NCBI RefSeq assembly: GCF_016863315.1
Contig: NZ_BOOQ01000016.1
Coordinates: 1-64,000 of the forward strand
Source of the DNA: Planotetraspora silvatica
Lineage (GTDB): Bacteria > Actinomycetota > Actinomycetes > Streptosporangiales > Streptosporangiaceae
Direction of reading: 5' to 3'
DNA length: 64,000 bases
The position numbers and the translations under genes are program-made. Below are positions 44,888 through 53,560 of the stretch, in pieces; the stretch's first letter is position 1, and every line of letters starts with the position of its first letter. The notes below the pieces were generated by a model. That model had not been told where the DNA came from. It was given only the letters and a program-made list of their open reading frames with translations, and made no database searches.

Positions 44888-46104
44888 CCCGCGTGCTCGC
44901 CGTCGCCGACGCTGATTCCTATCTGAAGTGGGCCGCGGGCCTGCTCGACACGCTTCCAGCGTCGTGGCCGACCGAAATGGCGGTCGTCCGGACCCCCATC
45001 GCTCCTTCGGAGAGTCAGATCGCCGCCGCCGTGAGCGGCACCAGGGTCGCCGGGACCGGGGAGGGGACGCTCCCCGCGGTCGTCTCGTCGAGGCAGTTGC
45101 GCAAGAACGCCGAGCGGTTCCGCCCCGACGTCGTCCTGCTCGCCTGCACCGGCCCCGTCGTCGACGTACTCGCCGCGGAGATCCTCGCCGGCCTGCGCCC
45201 CCGCCCGGTGTTCGTGTCGGGGCTGCCCGGCATCTCGGTCCCCGCGACGGAGAAGGCCTGGCTGTTCCGCAGCGGCTGCGACCTGTTCGTGGTCCACAGC
45301 GGCCGGGAGGTCGCCGAGTTCTCCGCGATCGGCCGTGAGCTCGGCGGAGGCGGCGGGGTGGCGCTGGCCCGCCTGCCGTACCTGGACCTCGGAGCGCCCG
45401 CCCCGCAGGGCGCCCGCGACCGCGTTATCTTCGCGACCCAGGCCAAGGTGCCGCGGCGCCGCGAGGAGCGCGAGCAGGTGCTGCTCGCCCTCGCCGCCCT
45501 GGCCGCGAACCGGCCCGACCTCGACGTCGTGGTCAAGCTGCGGGCCCGCGACTCGGAACGGCAGACGCACAACGAGCGCCACCACTACGAGCGGCTCTGG
45601 ACGTCGATGGTGGCGGAGGGGCGGGTACGCGAGGACGCCGTCCGTTTCGCCGCCGGTCCGATGCACGAGCATCTGACCCACGCCGCGGGCTTCGTCACGG
45701 TCAGCTCGACCGCCGCACTCGAGGCGATCGCCCAGCGGGTGCCGCTGCTCGTGTTGTCCGACTTCGGGGTCAGCGCGGAAATGATCAACCTCGTCTTCGA
45801 GGGCAGCGGCTCCCTCGGCACCATGGAGGACCTGGCCAAGGCCGACTTCCGGATGCCGACGGAGGCGTGGTGCGAGGCCAACTACTTCCATGACGCCTCG
45901 GCCAGCGACTGGGTCGATCGGGTGTCCGGGCTGGTGGCGGCCGCCCAGGCCGGCACCCTCGTCCCGGCCCGCTCTGTGCTCGACGGACCTGAGCACGCCA
46001 CGGCCCGCCGCCGCGCCCGCCTCCGCCTGGAGGTCCCGCCCAAGGTGCTCCGGTACGGCTATCGCGCCAAGCGGCGGATGCGCCGCTACCTCAAGGCGTT
46101 CTGA
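44884..46104 (+). CDS. Putative glycosyltransferase (DUF6716-like)
   Basis: A 406-residue protein with two Rossmann-like halves. The first begins TRVLAVADADSYLKWAAGLL; the second contains RVIFATQAKVPRRREER, LDVVVKLRARDSE and the donor-site-like VSSTAALEAIAQRVPLLVLS. This resembles GT-B enzymes of the polysialyltransferase/CDP-glycerol transferase type and the DUF6716 family found with actinobacterial sialate synthase genes. It is probably involved in making or transferring a nonulosonate polymer. The TTG start overlaps the previous stop, so the two plus-strand genes are coupled. The C-terminus is basic (RRMRRYLKAF), as for a peripheral membrane enzyme. Confidence 0.72.
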   Translation: MTRVLAVADADSYLKWAAGLLDTLPASWPTEMAVVRTPIAPSESQIAAAVSGTRVAGTGEGTLPAVVSSRQLRKNAERFRPDVVLLACTGPVVDVLAAEILAGLRPRPVFVSGLPGISVPATEKAWLFRSGCDLFVVHSGREVAEFSAIGRELGGGGGVALARLPYLDLGAPAPQGARDRVIFATQAKVPRRREEREQVLLALAALAANRPDLDVVVKLRARDSERQTHNERHHYERLWTSMVAEGRVREDAVRFAAGPMHEHLTHAAGFVTVSSTAALEAIAQRVPLLVLSDFGVSAEMINLVFEGSGSLGTMEDLAKADFRMPTEAWCEANYFHDASASDWVDRVSGLVAAAQAGTLVPARSVLDGPEHATARRRARLRLEVPPKVLRYGYRAKRRMRRYLKAF

Positions 46105-46127
46105 AGCTCCGAACTGAAGCTCCGAAA

Positions 46128-46174
46128 AGCAGACCCGCGTCCCGCCGGAAACCATGGCGGGACGCGGGTCTGCT
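46128..46174. terminator. Bidirectional terminator between convergent glycopolymer operons
   Basis: Perfect 19-bp arms (46128-46146 and 46156-46174) with a 9-nt loop, flanked by AAAA on the left and CTTTGT on the right. It lies between the plus-strand gene ending at 46104 and the minus-strand gene ending at 46236. Two direct copies of CTGAAGCTCCGAA precede it. Confidence 0.9.
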
Positions 46175-46235
46175 CTTTGTGGCGGTCGCCGGACCAGATG
46201 CGCCGGATCAGGTGACGTCGGCGCGAGCCGAACCG

Positions 46236-47504
46236 CTAACGGCCGATGAGGCGGCGCAGCCGCGACGCGGGTTCCGGCTCGGGCTCAGGCTCGGGAACCA
46301 GGTCCAGGGCTTCGAGCCGCCGCATCTTGAAATACCGCGCGCTGCCGTTCGCCTTGACGTACGCCCGGGCGGCTTCCCGGAGACCGGCATGGCGATCACT
46401 CTGCATGCAGTACGCGACCGCGTCGGTCAGAGCCTTCACATCGACGGGAGGCGGCTCCGTGAGGGAGCCGTCGGCGGCGAGCCTGGGCACGCTCGCGTCG
46501 ACGATCGTGACGGGTATTCGGTTGCTGTTCTCGTACGGTGCGAGCCGCTCCAGCAGCAGATCGGTCCCCATGGTCGCCACCGGCAGGCCGAAGAACTGGC
46601 GCGCGGTCGCCAGCGCGGTGGAGAAGCAGCTCACGACCAGCGCGGGCCGCAGTCTGGCGAACAGAGCCTCGGCGGGGGTGTGCTCGCCCGCCGACACGAG
46701 CCGCATGCCCAGCTCGTCGGCGACGTGCTTGAGCCGCATGCTCTGGCGGCGCCCCGCTGCGGGATGAGGCTTGAACACCACCGTGCGATGTCCCCGGGCC
46801 TTGAGCGCACCGAGCATCGCCGCGTGCAGATCGGCTTCCTCGTCCGTCGTGAGGATGCCCAGCGACGAGAGGTACTGCCCGAGGATCACCGCGTCCCCTT
46901 CGACCTCGCCGGTCTCCGTGGCGGCGACCTGCTCGACGACCCGGCGGAAGGCCGCGGCGGGCAGCGCCTCGGGGGGCACGCCGTGCTCGCTCAGGAGCAG
47001 CGGGGTCAGCCCGGGGAGCAGGTCGAGATGGATCAGCCGCGTGATGCGCGCGGAGATCTCCGCCGGCAGCGGGTCACGGGTCGGACTGTGCGCCATGAGG
47101 CCGTCGGCGTAGATCGTGAGCCGGCAGTCCTTGAACAGTCCGGGCAGCGTGCGGGCGGGGGAGACGATCACTGATTCGAGCACCAGCTCGTCGAGCGTGT
47201 CGATGCCCAGATGGGACTCGAGCAGCCGTCCGAACAGGGGGGCCTCCACCGCCCTGGCCTTCCAGTCGGACGGGTGCAGGGGCGCGATGATCTCGTTCCA
47301 GGAGTAGATCGCGTCGAACCGGTCCCGCAACGCGGCGAAACCGGGGGTCTTGTCGAGGGGGAGCGTGATCTCCGGGATGTCGGCGTTGTTCGACACGAGC
47401 AGCACCCGCCGCTGGCCGGCGGCGGGCCCGAACGCGCCCGCGTCGATCGCGGCGGCCAGCGTCATCGCTCCGAAGAACCGCGATGCGTGGAACACCTGGG
47501 TCAC
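46236..47504 (-). CDS. Polysialyltransferase family glycosyltransferase
   Basis: A 422-residue cytoplasmic or membrane-associated protein of the bacterial alpha-2,8-polysialyltransferase family. Motifs in order: IYADGLMAHSPTRDPLP (D-G region), VVFKPHPAAGRR (H-P motif) and VVSCFSTALATARQF (S-T motif). These residues bind the CMP-sugar in characterised members. It probably polymerises a nonulosonic acid activated by the product of the gene at 48459. The C-terminal tail has a Glu-Pro repeat followed by Arg residues (ASRLRRLIGR). The GTG start overlaps the stop of the GT2 gene by 4 bp. Confidence 0.85.
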   Translation of the reverse strand: MTQVFHASRFFGAMTLAAAIDAGAFGPAAGQRRVLLVSNNADIPEITLPLDKTPGFAALRDRFDAIYSWNEIIAPLHPSDWKARAVEAPLFGRLLESHLGIDTLDELVLESVIVSPARTLPGLFKDCRLTIYADGLMAHSPTRDPLPAEISARITRLIHLDLLPGLTPLLLSEHGVPPEALPAAAFRRVVEQVAATETGEVEGDAVILGQYLSSLGILTTDEEADLHAAMLGALKARGHRTVVFKPHPAAGRRQSMRLKHVADELGMRLVSAGEHTPAEALFARLRPALVVSCFSTALATARQFFGLPVATMGTDLLLERLAPYENSNRIPVTIVDASVPRLAADGSLTEPPPVDVKALTDAVAYCMQSDRHAGLREAARAYVKANGSARYFKMRRLEALDLVPEPEPEPEPASRLRRLIGR

Positions 47505-48445
47505 GATTCCTCCTCCCTCAGGCGGAGCAGCATAGTCTGCCGGGCAGGCTCGAAGCTCGCGATCGCGTCGTCGACCAGATCGGCGGGAAGCCGGGTGAGC
47601 GTGGCCCCGCCCCTGCCTTCGAATTGGTCCGCGATTTCCTGGGTGAACCGGCTGCCGTTCTCCAGATGATTGGCCAGGAGCGCGCAGAACATCCGGATGG
47701 CCTTGGGCTGGAACTCCTTCTCCACCTCCGCCAGCACCAGGTCGAAGGCGTCGAAGAAGTGCAGTTGCCGCTCGTCACCGATCTGGGTGAGCGAGGCGGC
47801 CAGGCCCCGCCGGTAGAACACCCCCGCGAGCGAGACCATGGCGTACGACCGCGCCCGCTGGTGGAGCCGCCAGATCCACGGGCGGTCCTCCGCCGTGTGC
47901 AGTCCGCTCGGGAAGGCGAGCAGCTCGCCCAGCTCGCGCCGGTAGATCCCGGCCCAGGCGAAGGCGTAGTCGACCATCGTCTTGCCGTCGGTGGGGAGGA
48001 TCGAGTCGCGGGGGCTCAGCACGACGTTGCGCCGTGCCTCCGGCGCGCGGAAGGTCTCCCGCTTCCTGCCGTCCGCCCGGACGTGGTCGACCCGGAGGAA
48101 GTCGCAACCGAGCCCGTCGATCGCCGACACCAGTTGGGCCAGGTAACCGGGCGCCAGCCAGTCGTCGCCGTCGAGGAAGGTCACGTATCGGCCGGTGGCC
48201 AGCTTCAGGCCGAGGTTCCGGGCGTCCGCCAGCCCGACGGGAGCAGGGTTCGTGATGACGGAGAGCCCCGGCAACTCGCCCCGGAAGTCGTCGATGACTT
48301 CCGGGGTGGCGTCGACCGATCCGTCGTCGACCACGATGACCTCGGTCCGGAACGTGTCGGAGACGTTGCGGACCAGCGAGGTCAGGGCGTCGGCGATGTA
48401 CGGGTCCCCGTCACGGACCGGTACGACGACCGAAAGTGTGATCAC
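47501..48445 (-). CDS. Family 2 glycosyltransferase
   Basis: A 314-residue GT-A fold enzyme. The N-terminus has LSVVVPVRDGDPYIADAL and VIVVDDGSVDATPEVI, followed by the DxD-type motif FLDGDDWLAPGYL. The acceptor part contains AEDRPWIWRLHQRA. No membrane helix is evident. It could add a hexose or hexosamine to the wall polymer or to its linkage unit. The GTG start lies 13 bp after the trifunctional gene, and the stop overlaps the next gene. Confidence 0.9.
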   Translation of the reverse strand: MITLSVVVPVRDGDPYIADALTSLVRNVSDTFRTEVIVVDDGSVDATPEVIDDFRGELPGLSVITNPAPVGLADARNLGLKLATGRYVTFLDGDDWLAPGYLAQLVSAIDGLGCDFLRVDHVRADGRKRETFRAPEARRNVVLSPRDSILPTDGKTMVDYAFAWAGIYRRELGELLAFPSGLHTAEDRPWIWRLHQRARSYAMVSLAGVFYRRGLAASLTQIGDERQLHFFDAFDLVLAEVEKEFQPKAIRMFCALLANHLENGSRFTQEIADQFEGRGGATLTRLPADLVDDAIASFEPARQTMLLRLREEES

Positions 48446-48458
48446 AAGCCCTCCGCGA

Positions 48459-50516
48459 TCAGGCGGTGGTGCGGCGCAGACGGGCGCGAGGAGCCTCCTC
48501 GCCGGGGAAGACGCGCTTCACGCCGTCGCCGAGCGCGCTCTCGATGATGCGGATGTCCCGGACGAGGTGCTCCAGGCCGCTCGGCTCGAGCGACGCGGCG
48601 TGGTCCGAACCCCACATGGTGCGGTCGAGCGTGATGTGCCGCTCGACGGTGACCGCGCCGAGCGTGACCGCCGCGAGCGAGATCTGCAGGCCGCGCTCGT
48701 GACCCGAGTACCCGACCGGCACGCCGTACCTCTCCTGGAGGGTGACGATCGTGCGGAGGTTCGCCTCCTCAGGAGGCAGCGGGTAGGTCGAGGTGGCGTG
48801 CATCATCACGAGCCTGGAGGTGCCGAGGATCTCGACCGCCTTGTCGATCTCCTCCAGCGTCGACATGCCGGTGGACAGGATGATCGGCTTGCCGGTGCTC
48901 GCGAGGGCCCGGAGCAGCTCGTGGTCGGTGATCGAGGCGGACGCGACCTTGTGCGTGGGAACGTCCATCGCCTCGAGGAACTCGACCGAGGGGACGTCCC
49001 AGGGGGAGGCGAACCAGGCGAGCCCGCGCTCCTCGGAGTGCTTGGCGATCTGCGAGTACTCGTCGTAGCCGAACTCGGTCCGGATCTTGTACTCCATGTA
49101 GGTCATCTCGCCCCACGGAGTCTGCCGGATCTGGCTGCGCTGCTCCATGGGCACGCAGATCTCGGGAGTCCGCTTCTGGAACTTGACGGCCTGGCAGCCG
49201 GCGTCGGCCGCGACGTCGATCAGCCTGCGGGCGATGTCGACGTCGCCGTTGTGGTTGATGCCGATCTCAGCGATCATGTAGACCGGCTGGCCGGCGCCGA
49301 CGAGCGCGTCGCCGATCTGCACCGGCTTGGGCTGGGTCCGCGGCGTGACCGAGGAGACCGTCGCGGTCGCGACGGGGGCGGCCTCGGGCCGGGCGGCGAG
49401 CACACGGTCGGACAGTTCGCGGACGGCTCCCGCGCCACCCGGGGTCGACAGCACGACGCGCGCGGCGGCGCGGACCCGGGGGTGGGCGTCGGGCACGGTC
49501 ACCGGCCAGCCGACGAGGGACATCGCGGCGAGATCGTTGACGTCGTTGCCGATGTAGGCGACCCGCTCGGGGTCGAGGCCCTCGCTCGCGATCCACTCGC
49601 TGAGCGCCTCGTGCTTGGTGGTCAGGCCCTGGACGACGGGCACGCCGAGCTTGGCGGCGCGGGCGGCGACCACGGGGTTCTGCTCGGACGACAACACCAG
49701 GAGCTTGACGCCGGCCCGCTTGAGGAGCGAGACGCCCATGCCGTCGGCGCGGCTGACGGCGACGAGCTCGCGGCCCTCGGAGTCGACGAACGCGCGGTCG
49801 TCGGTGTGCACACCGTCGAAGTCGGTCACCACGGCGTCGACGTCGATCGGCAGCGGCCGGTCCACGACGGGGGCGAGAGCGCGGACGATCTTCAGGTCCT
49901 CGGGGGTGTCCACCTCGACCGCGTGCTCCGCCGGCACCTGCTGGACGGCGATCCGGCCGAAGAAGCGGTGCCCGTGCTCACGCAGGCCGGCCGTGCGCAT
50001 GACGTAGAACGCGCCGGTCTCGCGGAACTGGGCCTCGCGGTCCTGGCGGCGGGGACGGGTCGCGGGGTCGTGGTTGACACCCTGACCGTCGCCGGTCCAG
50101 ACGAACTCGTAGGTCTCGGTACCGGCGAACACGGAGTCGGCCTCGCCCGCGACGACCTTCGCGATGGCCGCGTCGAGGTCCGCCGGGTCGATGAAGGCGC
50201 TGGTGCACTGCACCAGGAGCACGATCTCCGGGTCCTCGCCGAGCCCCTCGGACAGGGCGTGCAGGACGGCCGACTCGCTGGAGGCCGTCGAGCCGCTGAT
50301 GTCGGCCGGGCGGTGCACGACGCGTGCGCCCGCGTTCGCGGCCACTTCGGCGATGCGGTCGTTGTCGGTGCTGACGACGACCTCGTCGATGAGCTCTGCC
50401 TGCAGACACGCGGCGACAGCTCGCGCGACCAGTGGTGTGCCTCCCACCTTCTCCAGGTTCTTCAGCGGGACGCCCACCGAACCTCCACGGGCGGGGACAA
50501 CAGCCAGCACTCGCAC
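48459..50516 (-). CDS. Trifunctional nonulosonate enzyme: CMP-sugar synthetase - HAD phosphatase - NeuB-like synthase
   Basis: A 685-residue fusion. Residues 2-215 are an NeuA-type cytidylyltransferase (VPARGGSVGVPLKNL; QCTSAF; FRETGAFYV). Residues 227-375 are a KdsC-like HAD phosphatase (VVTDFDGVHTDD; LSSEQN; KHEALSEW; YIGNDVNDLAAM). A Pro/Ala/Thr-rich linker leads to an NeuB-like aldolase barrel at about 400-680 (MIAEIGINHNGDVDIARRLI; AVKFQKRTP; ILSTGMSTLEE; GYSGHERGLQI). The usual C-terminal antifreeze-like (SAF) domain of NeuB is absent. One protein could thus condense a 9-phosphate nonulosonate, dephosphorylate it and activate it with CTP; a Kdn-type sugar is the likeliest. I chose GTG 50516, since AAGGAG lies 7 nt upstream, inside the longer open frame. 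Confidence 0.87.
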   Translation of the reverse strand: MRVLAVVPARGGSVGVPLKNLEKVGGTPLVARAVAACLQAELIDEVVVSTDNDRIAEVAANAGARVVHRPADISGSTASSESAVLHALSEGLGEDPEIVLLVQCTSAFIDPADLDAAIAKVVAGEADSVFAGTETYEFVWTGDGQGVNHDPATRPRRQDREAQFRETGAFYVMRTAGLREHGHRFFGRIAVQQVPAEHAVEVDTPEDLKIVRALAPVVDRPLPIDVDAVVTDFDGVHTDDRAFVDSEGRELVAVSRADGMGVSLLKRAGVKLLVLSSEQNPVVAARAAKLGVPVVQGLTTKHEALSEWIASEGLDPERVAYIGNDVNDLAAMSLVGWPVTVPDAHPRVRAAARVVLSTPGGAGAVRELSDRVLAARPEAAPVATATVSSVTPRTQPKPVQIGDALVGAGQPVYMIAEIGINHNGDVDIARRLIDVAADAGCQAVKFQKRTPEICVPMEQRSQIRQTPWGEMTYMEYKIRTEFGYDEYSQIAKHSEERGLAWFASPWDVPSVEFLEAMDVPTHKVASASITDHELLRALASTGKPIILSTGMSTLEEIDKAVEILGTSRLVMMHATSTYPLPPEEANLRTIVTLQERYGVPVGYSGHERGLQISLAAVTLGAVTVERHITLDRTMWGSDHAASLEPSGLEHLVRDIRIIESALGDGVKRVFPGEEAPRARLRRTTA

Positions 50517-50681
50517 GAGTGACTCCTTCTGCATGCGACGAGAGTCCCCCCAGATTGGGGGTGCCCCGAAACCTAGCCAGTGGGAGGGCTGGTTGGGCGT
50601 GAGTCAGCTGAACAGGTATAGGCCGCATGTTTAACTTTGGGTGACGTCGAGGCGGGCGATCACGGTTACAGGAGGCACGGA

Positions 50682-51620
50682 ATGCGCCGGATCTTCGCTG
50701 CTCTGACCTTGCTCGCCGCATTGGCGGCCTGCGCAGGGGCGCCGGGAACGACGACGGAACGTATCGGAGCGGATGGGACTCCCGGGCCGCGGGTCACGGC
50801 CGTCGAGGGGCTGAGCACCAGGGTGGACCGCCTGTCGATCCAGTCGCCCGCGCTCGGCAGGGAGGGCTCGGTCTGGGTGCTCAAACCGAAGGGCTGGACG
50901 CAGGGGTCGACGGGATGGCCGGTTCTCTACCTGTTGCACGGCTGCTGCGTCAGCAGGGGAGACGCGTGGCTGGTGTACGGCGACGCCGAGCGGATTACGG
51001 CCGGCCTGAAAGCCGTCGTGGTAGTCCCGGAGGGTGGCTCCATGAGCTGGTATTCCAACTGGCTCCACGGGCCTGCGTGGGAGACGTTCCACATGGACGA
51101 GGTGCGGCCCCTCGTGGAGAGACGGTACGGCATCGGTGATCATCGCGTGATCGCGGGAGCCTCCATGGGCGGGTTCGGCGCGCTCTCCTACGCGGCCAGG
51201 CACCCGGGTGTGTTCCGGGCGGCGGCGTCCTTCTCCGGCGTGATCGACACCGGATACGACCCCGGAGGGCTCGAAGGACTCATGCGCGAGTACGGCGTGG
51301 ACCCGCGTGACCTGTGGGGGAGCGCCGGCGAGCGGCCTGAGGTGTGGAGGGCGCACAACCCGGCGGACCTGGCCGGAGACCTCGGGGACGTCCGGGTCTA
51401 CCTCTCCTGCGGGGACGGCAGGCCCGGCCCGTTCGACACTCCGGGTCAGGCCGTGGACACGGGCGAGCGTTCGATCCTCGAGCGGAACCGGCGCTTCGTC
51501 ACCGCGGCGAAGGCCGCCGGAGTGTCCGTCACCACGGACTTCTACGGCGCCGGCGCACATGAGTGGCGGTACTGGAGCCGCGAGCTCGAAGAGGTGCTGC
51601 CCGCGCTGTTCCCCGCCTAG
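50682..51620 (+). CDS. Secreted esterase-family lipoprotein (antigen 85/esterase D-like)
   Basis: A 312-residue alpha/beta hydrolase with a lipoprotein signal (TLLAALAAC, Cys at about residue 17). The catalytic domain shows VLYLLHGCCVSRGDAW, the nucleophile elbow VIAGASMGGFGALSYAARHP and a C-terminal GAHEWRYW with the triad His. It resembles Est/antigen-85-like esterases that act on acyl esters at the cell surface. ATG 50682 is preceded by AGGAGG. It is convergent with the NRPS operon, only 39 bp from the stop of the condensation-like gene, and divergent from the nonulosonate operon; a link to either pathway is unproven. Confidence 0.88.
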   Translation: MRRIFAALTLLAALAACAGAPGTTTERIGADGTPGPRVTAVEGLSTRVDRLSIQSPALGREGSVWVLKPKGWTQGSTGWPVLYLLHGCCVSRGDAWLVYGDAERITAGLKAVVVVPEGGSMSWYSNWLHGPAWETFHMDEVRPLVERRYGIGDHRVIAGASMGGFGALSYAARHPGVFRAAASFSGVIDTGYDPGGLEGLMREYGVDPRDLWGSAGERPEVWRAHNPADLAGDLGDVRVYLSCGDGRPGPFDTPGQAVDTGERSILERNRRFVTAAKAAGVSVTTDFYGAGAHEWRYWSRELEEVLPALFPA

Positions 51621-51647
51621 CAGGCCGCACCCGGCCGGGCGGGGTCC

Positions 51648-51675
51648 AGCGTCCCGGGCCTAGCGTCCCGGGCCT
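51648..51675. repeat. 14-bp perfect duplication across a stop codon
   Basis: AGCGTCCCGGGCCT occurs twice in tandem (51648-51661 and 51662-51675). The minus-strand stop TAG of the condensation-like gene (51662-51660) is formed exactly at the junction of the two copies. Confidence 0.9.
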
Positions 51676-53348
51676 TCGGTCAGGGCCCGATCGCGCCACG
51701 CCCGCACGGAGCCGAGATCTGCGGGGGCGGACGAGCAGATCACGTAATGATGTGGGGCGATGGCCGACATCCGTCCCGGCGACATCGCCAGGCAGGCCGA
51801 GTGGGCGTCGTGGGGCGTGGTCTCCGCGTTCAGGTAACACACGAGCCGGTGACCCAGCCGTTCGTCCGGAACCGGCACGACGAGACCGGGCCCGTCGACG
51901 GCGTCCGCGACGAGCCGCCGCACCGCTGCCAGGTCGACCCAGCACGAGTCGACGGTCAGCCACCCCTCTCCCCGCTTCTCGGGGGTGATCCCCGTCAGGG
52001 CGGACAACTCGGTGAGGCCGACGTCCCTGCCGCCCGCCTCGATGAGCAGCCGCATGACGCCCTCGCCGAGGGCCTGCGCGTCCGCCCTGGGCAGGCATCG
52101 GGGATCCGCCCAGAGGGTGACGTCGACCTCGCCTTCCAGGCGGTGGACCCAGAGCGAGACGCGCGCGGGCAAGGTCGCCTCGGGAAGCCATGCCGACCGG
52201 ATGTCGGGTGGCGTGCCGTCCGGGCCCGTACGGCCGGGCCGCCCGGGAACGCTCATGTCGTTGAACACGATGTCCCTGGCGAAGAAGACGCCCCTGGAAC
52301 GGGACACCTCCTCCATGATCTGGACGAGTGACGCCGAGTCGAACCGGCTGTTCTGGTAGGCCGCGAGGGAGGCCGCCCGCGCCGCCAGGAGCACGCCGTC
52401 GAAGGACGGTTCGGTGAGGTCGATCGGGATCAGCGCGTCCTGGGCGAGCGGACCCACGTAGTCGCGCAACTCCGGCCGGAAGCGGTTGGCCGAGATGGAG
52501 ATGATCGGGCAGGCCGGCTGCCCGTTCCGCAGGCCCGCGAGCGCGCCCAGCGCCGCGAGTACGGCCGCCGAACGGCTGACCCCGGTCCGCGCGCCGATCA
52601 GACCGAGCGCGCGGGCCGCCGAGATCGAGCGGACCCGCAGGCGGGGCAACATCCAGTCCGTCCGGCTGTCGTCCACGGTGACGGTGAGCGTCGAGCGGGG
52701 GATCCGCCGGAGCTGGGTCTCCCAGTAGCGCAGCGCGGCACCGGCCCGGCGCACGCTCGCGGGCGAGCGCTCGGCCTCGGCGACGTCGAGAGGCTGGGGA
52801 GCCGTGACGGGCTCCGGCGGCTTGCCGTCGATGATGGAGTCCCAGTCCGCGAGCAGGACGGCGAGGCCCACGGCGTCGGCCGTGCTGTGGGTGGTGACGA
52901 AGACCACCTGGCGGGGGACGTCCCCCTCGGTGATCACCGCGACCCGCAGCGGCGGCTCGGCCGACAGGTCGAAGCGCCGCGCGTGCAGGCTCGCCGCCGC
53001 CTGTTCCGCGAGGTCCACGGCGCCCTGGTGGGGGGCCCGGCGCACCTCGATGAGGAGTTCGCCTTCGGCGGTGACACGTTGGACCGCGCCCGCCGGGCCG
53101 TCCGCCGCGGCCTCCACTCCCTCGAACGTCGTCCGGAGCGACTCGTGCCGTGAGACCAGCAGCCCCACGGCCTCGGCGACGTCCCGCAGGGTCGTGTCCG
53201 GGGGCAGGTCACGGATGATCCGATAGTTCATGTGCTCGGGCGGATCCGTGAGCACGCAGCGGACCATGTTGGCCTGCGCCATGGTCAGAGGGCCGACCCG
53301 CGGCCGCCCGCCCCCGAAACGCGCGGTGACGTGACGGACGTCGCTCAC
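51660..53348 (-). CDS. Condensation-like protein with C-terminal adenylation-subdomain remnant
   Basis: A 562-residue protein coupled to the NRPS operon. Residues about 15-430 form a condensation fold: [21 protein letters not shown], then the active-site region [11 protein letters not shown], where H and D of HxxxDG are kept but the final Gly is Ala. The part [18 protein letters not shown] ... [12 protein letters not shown] ... VFNDMSVPG parallels the protein at 34404-35714. The last 120 residues ([37 protein letters not shown]) resemble the small C-terminal subdomain of adenylation domains, but the catalytic Lys position is not conserved. GTG start overlaps the mbtH stop. Confidence 0.8.
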   Translation of the reverse strand: MSDVRHVTARFGGGRPRVGPLTMAQANMVRCVLTDPPEHMNYRIIRDLPPDTTLRDVAEAVGLLVSRHESLRTTFEGVEAAADGPAGAVQRVTAEGELLIEVRRAPHQGAVDLAEQAAASLHARRFDLSAEPPLRVAVITEGDVPRQVVFVTTHSTADAVGLAVLLADWDSIIDGKPPEPVTAPQPLDVAEAERSPASVRRAGAALRYWETQLRRIPRSTLTVTVDDSRTDWMLPRLRVRSISAARALGLIGARTGVSRSAAVLAALGALAGLRNGQPACPIISISANRFRPELRDYVGPLAQDALIPIDLTEPSFDGVLLAARAASLAAYQNSRFDSASLVQIMEEVSRSRGVFFARDIVFNDMSVPGRPGRTGPDGTPPDIRSAWLPEATLPARVSLWVHRLEGEVDVTLWADPRCLPRADAQALGEGVMRLLIEAGGRDVGLTELSALTGITPEKRGEGWLTVDSCWVDLAAVRRLVADAVDGPGLVVPVPDERLGHRLVCYLNAETTPHDAHSACLAMSPGRMSAIAPHHYVICSSAPADLGSVRAWRDRALTEGPGR

Positions 53349-53560
53349 CGCGCGCTCTTGGGCCGCATGTCGGTCCACACGCGCTCGATGTGGGCGAGGC
53401 ACTCCTCTTTGCTGCCCGCCGTGCCCTCCGCCAGCCAGCCGTCGGGCGGGGAGCCGTTCGCCGGCCAGATCGAGTACTGCTCCTCGTCGTTGACCACGAC
53501 CTGGTAGGCGAGGTGACCGCCCACGCGCTCGCCGTCCTGGTCACTCGTCGGGCTGCTCAC
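53345..53560 (-). CDS. mbtH: MbtH-like protein
   Basis: A 71-residue MbtH-family protein with the complete signature: [37 protein letters not shown]. MbtH proteins bind adenylation domains and are needed for their solubility or activity. The GTG start overlaps the NRPS stop, and the TGA overlaps the start of the condensation-like gene (GTGA at both ends), so it is made in step with both. It probably serves the adenylation domains of both synthetases in this locus. Confidence 0.96.
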   Translation of the reverse strand: MSSPTSDQDGERVGGHLAYQVVVNDEEQYSIWPANGSPPDGWLAEGTAGSKEECLAHIERVWTDMRPKSAR

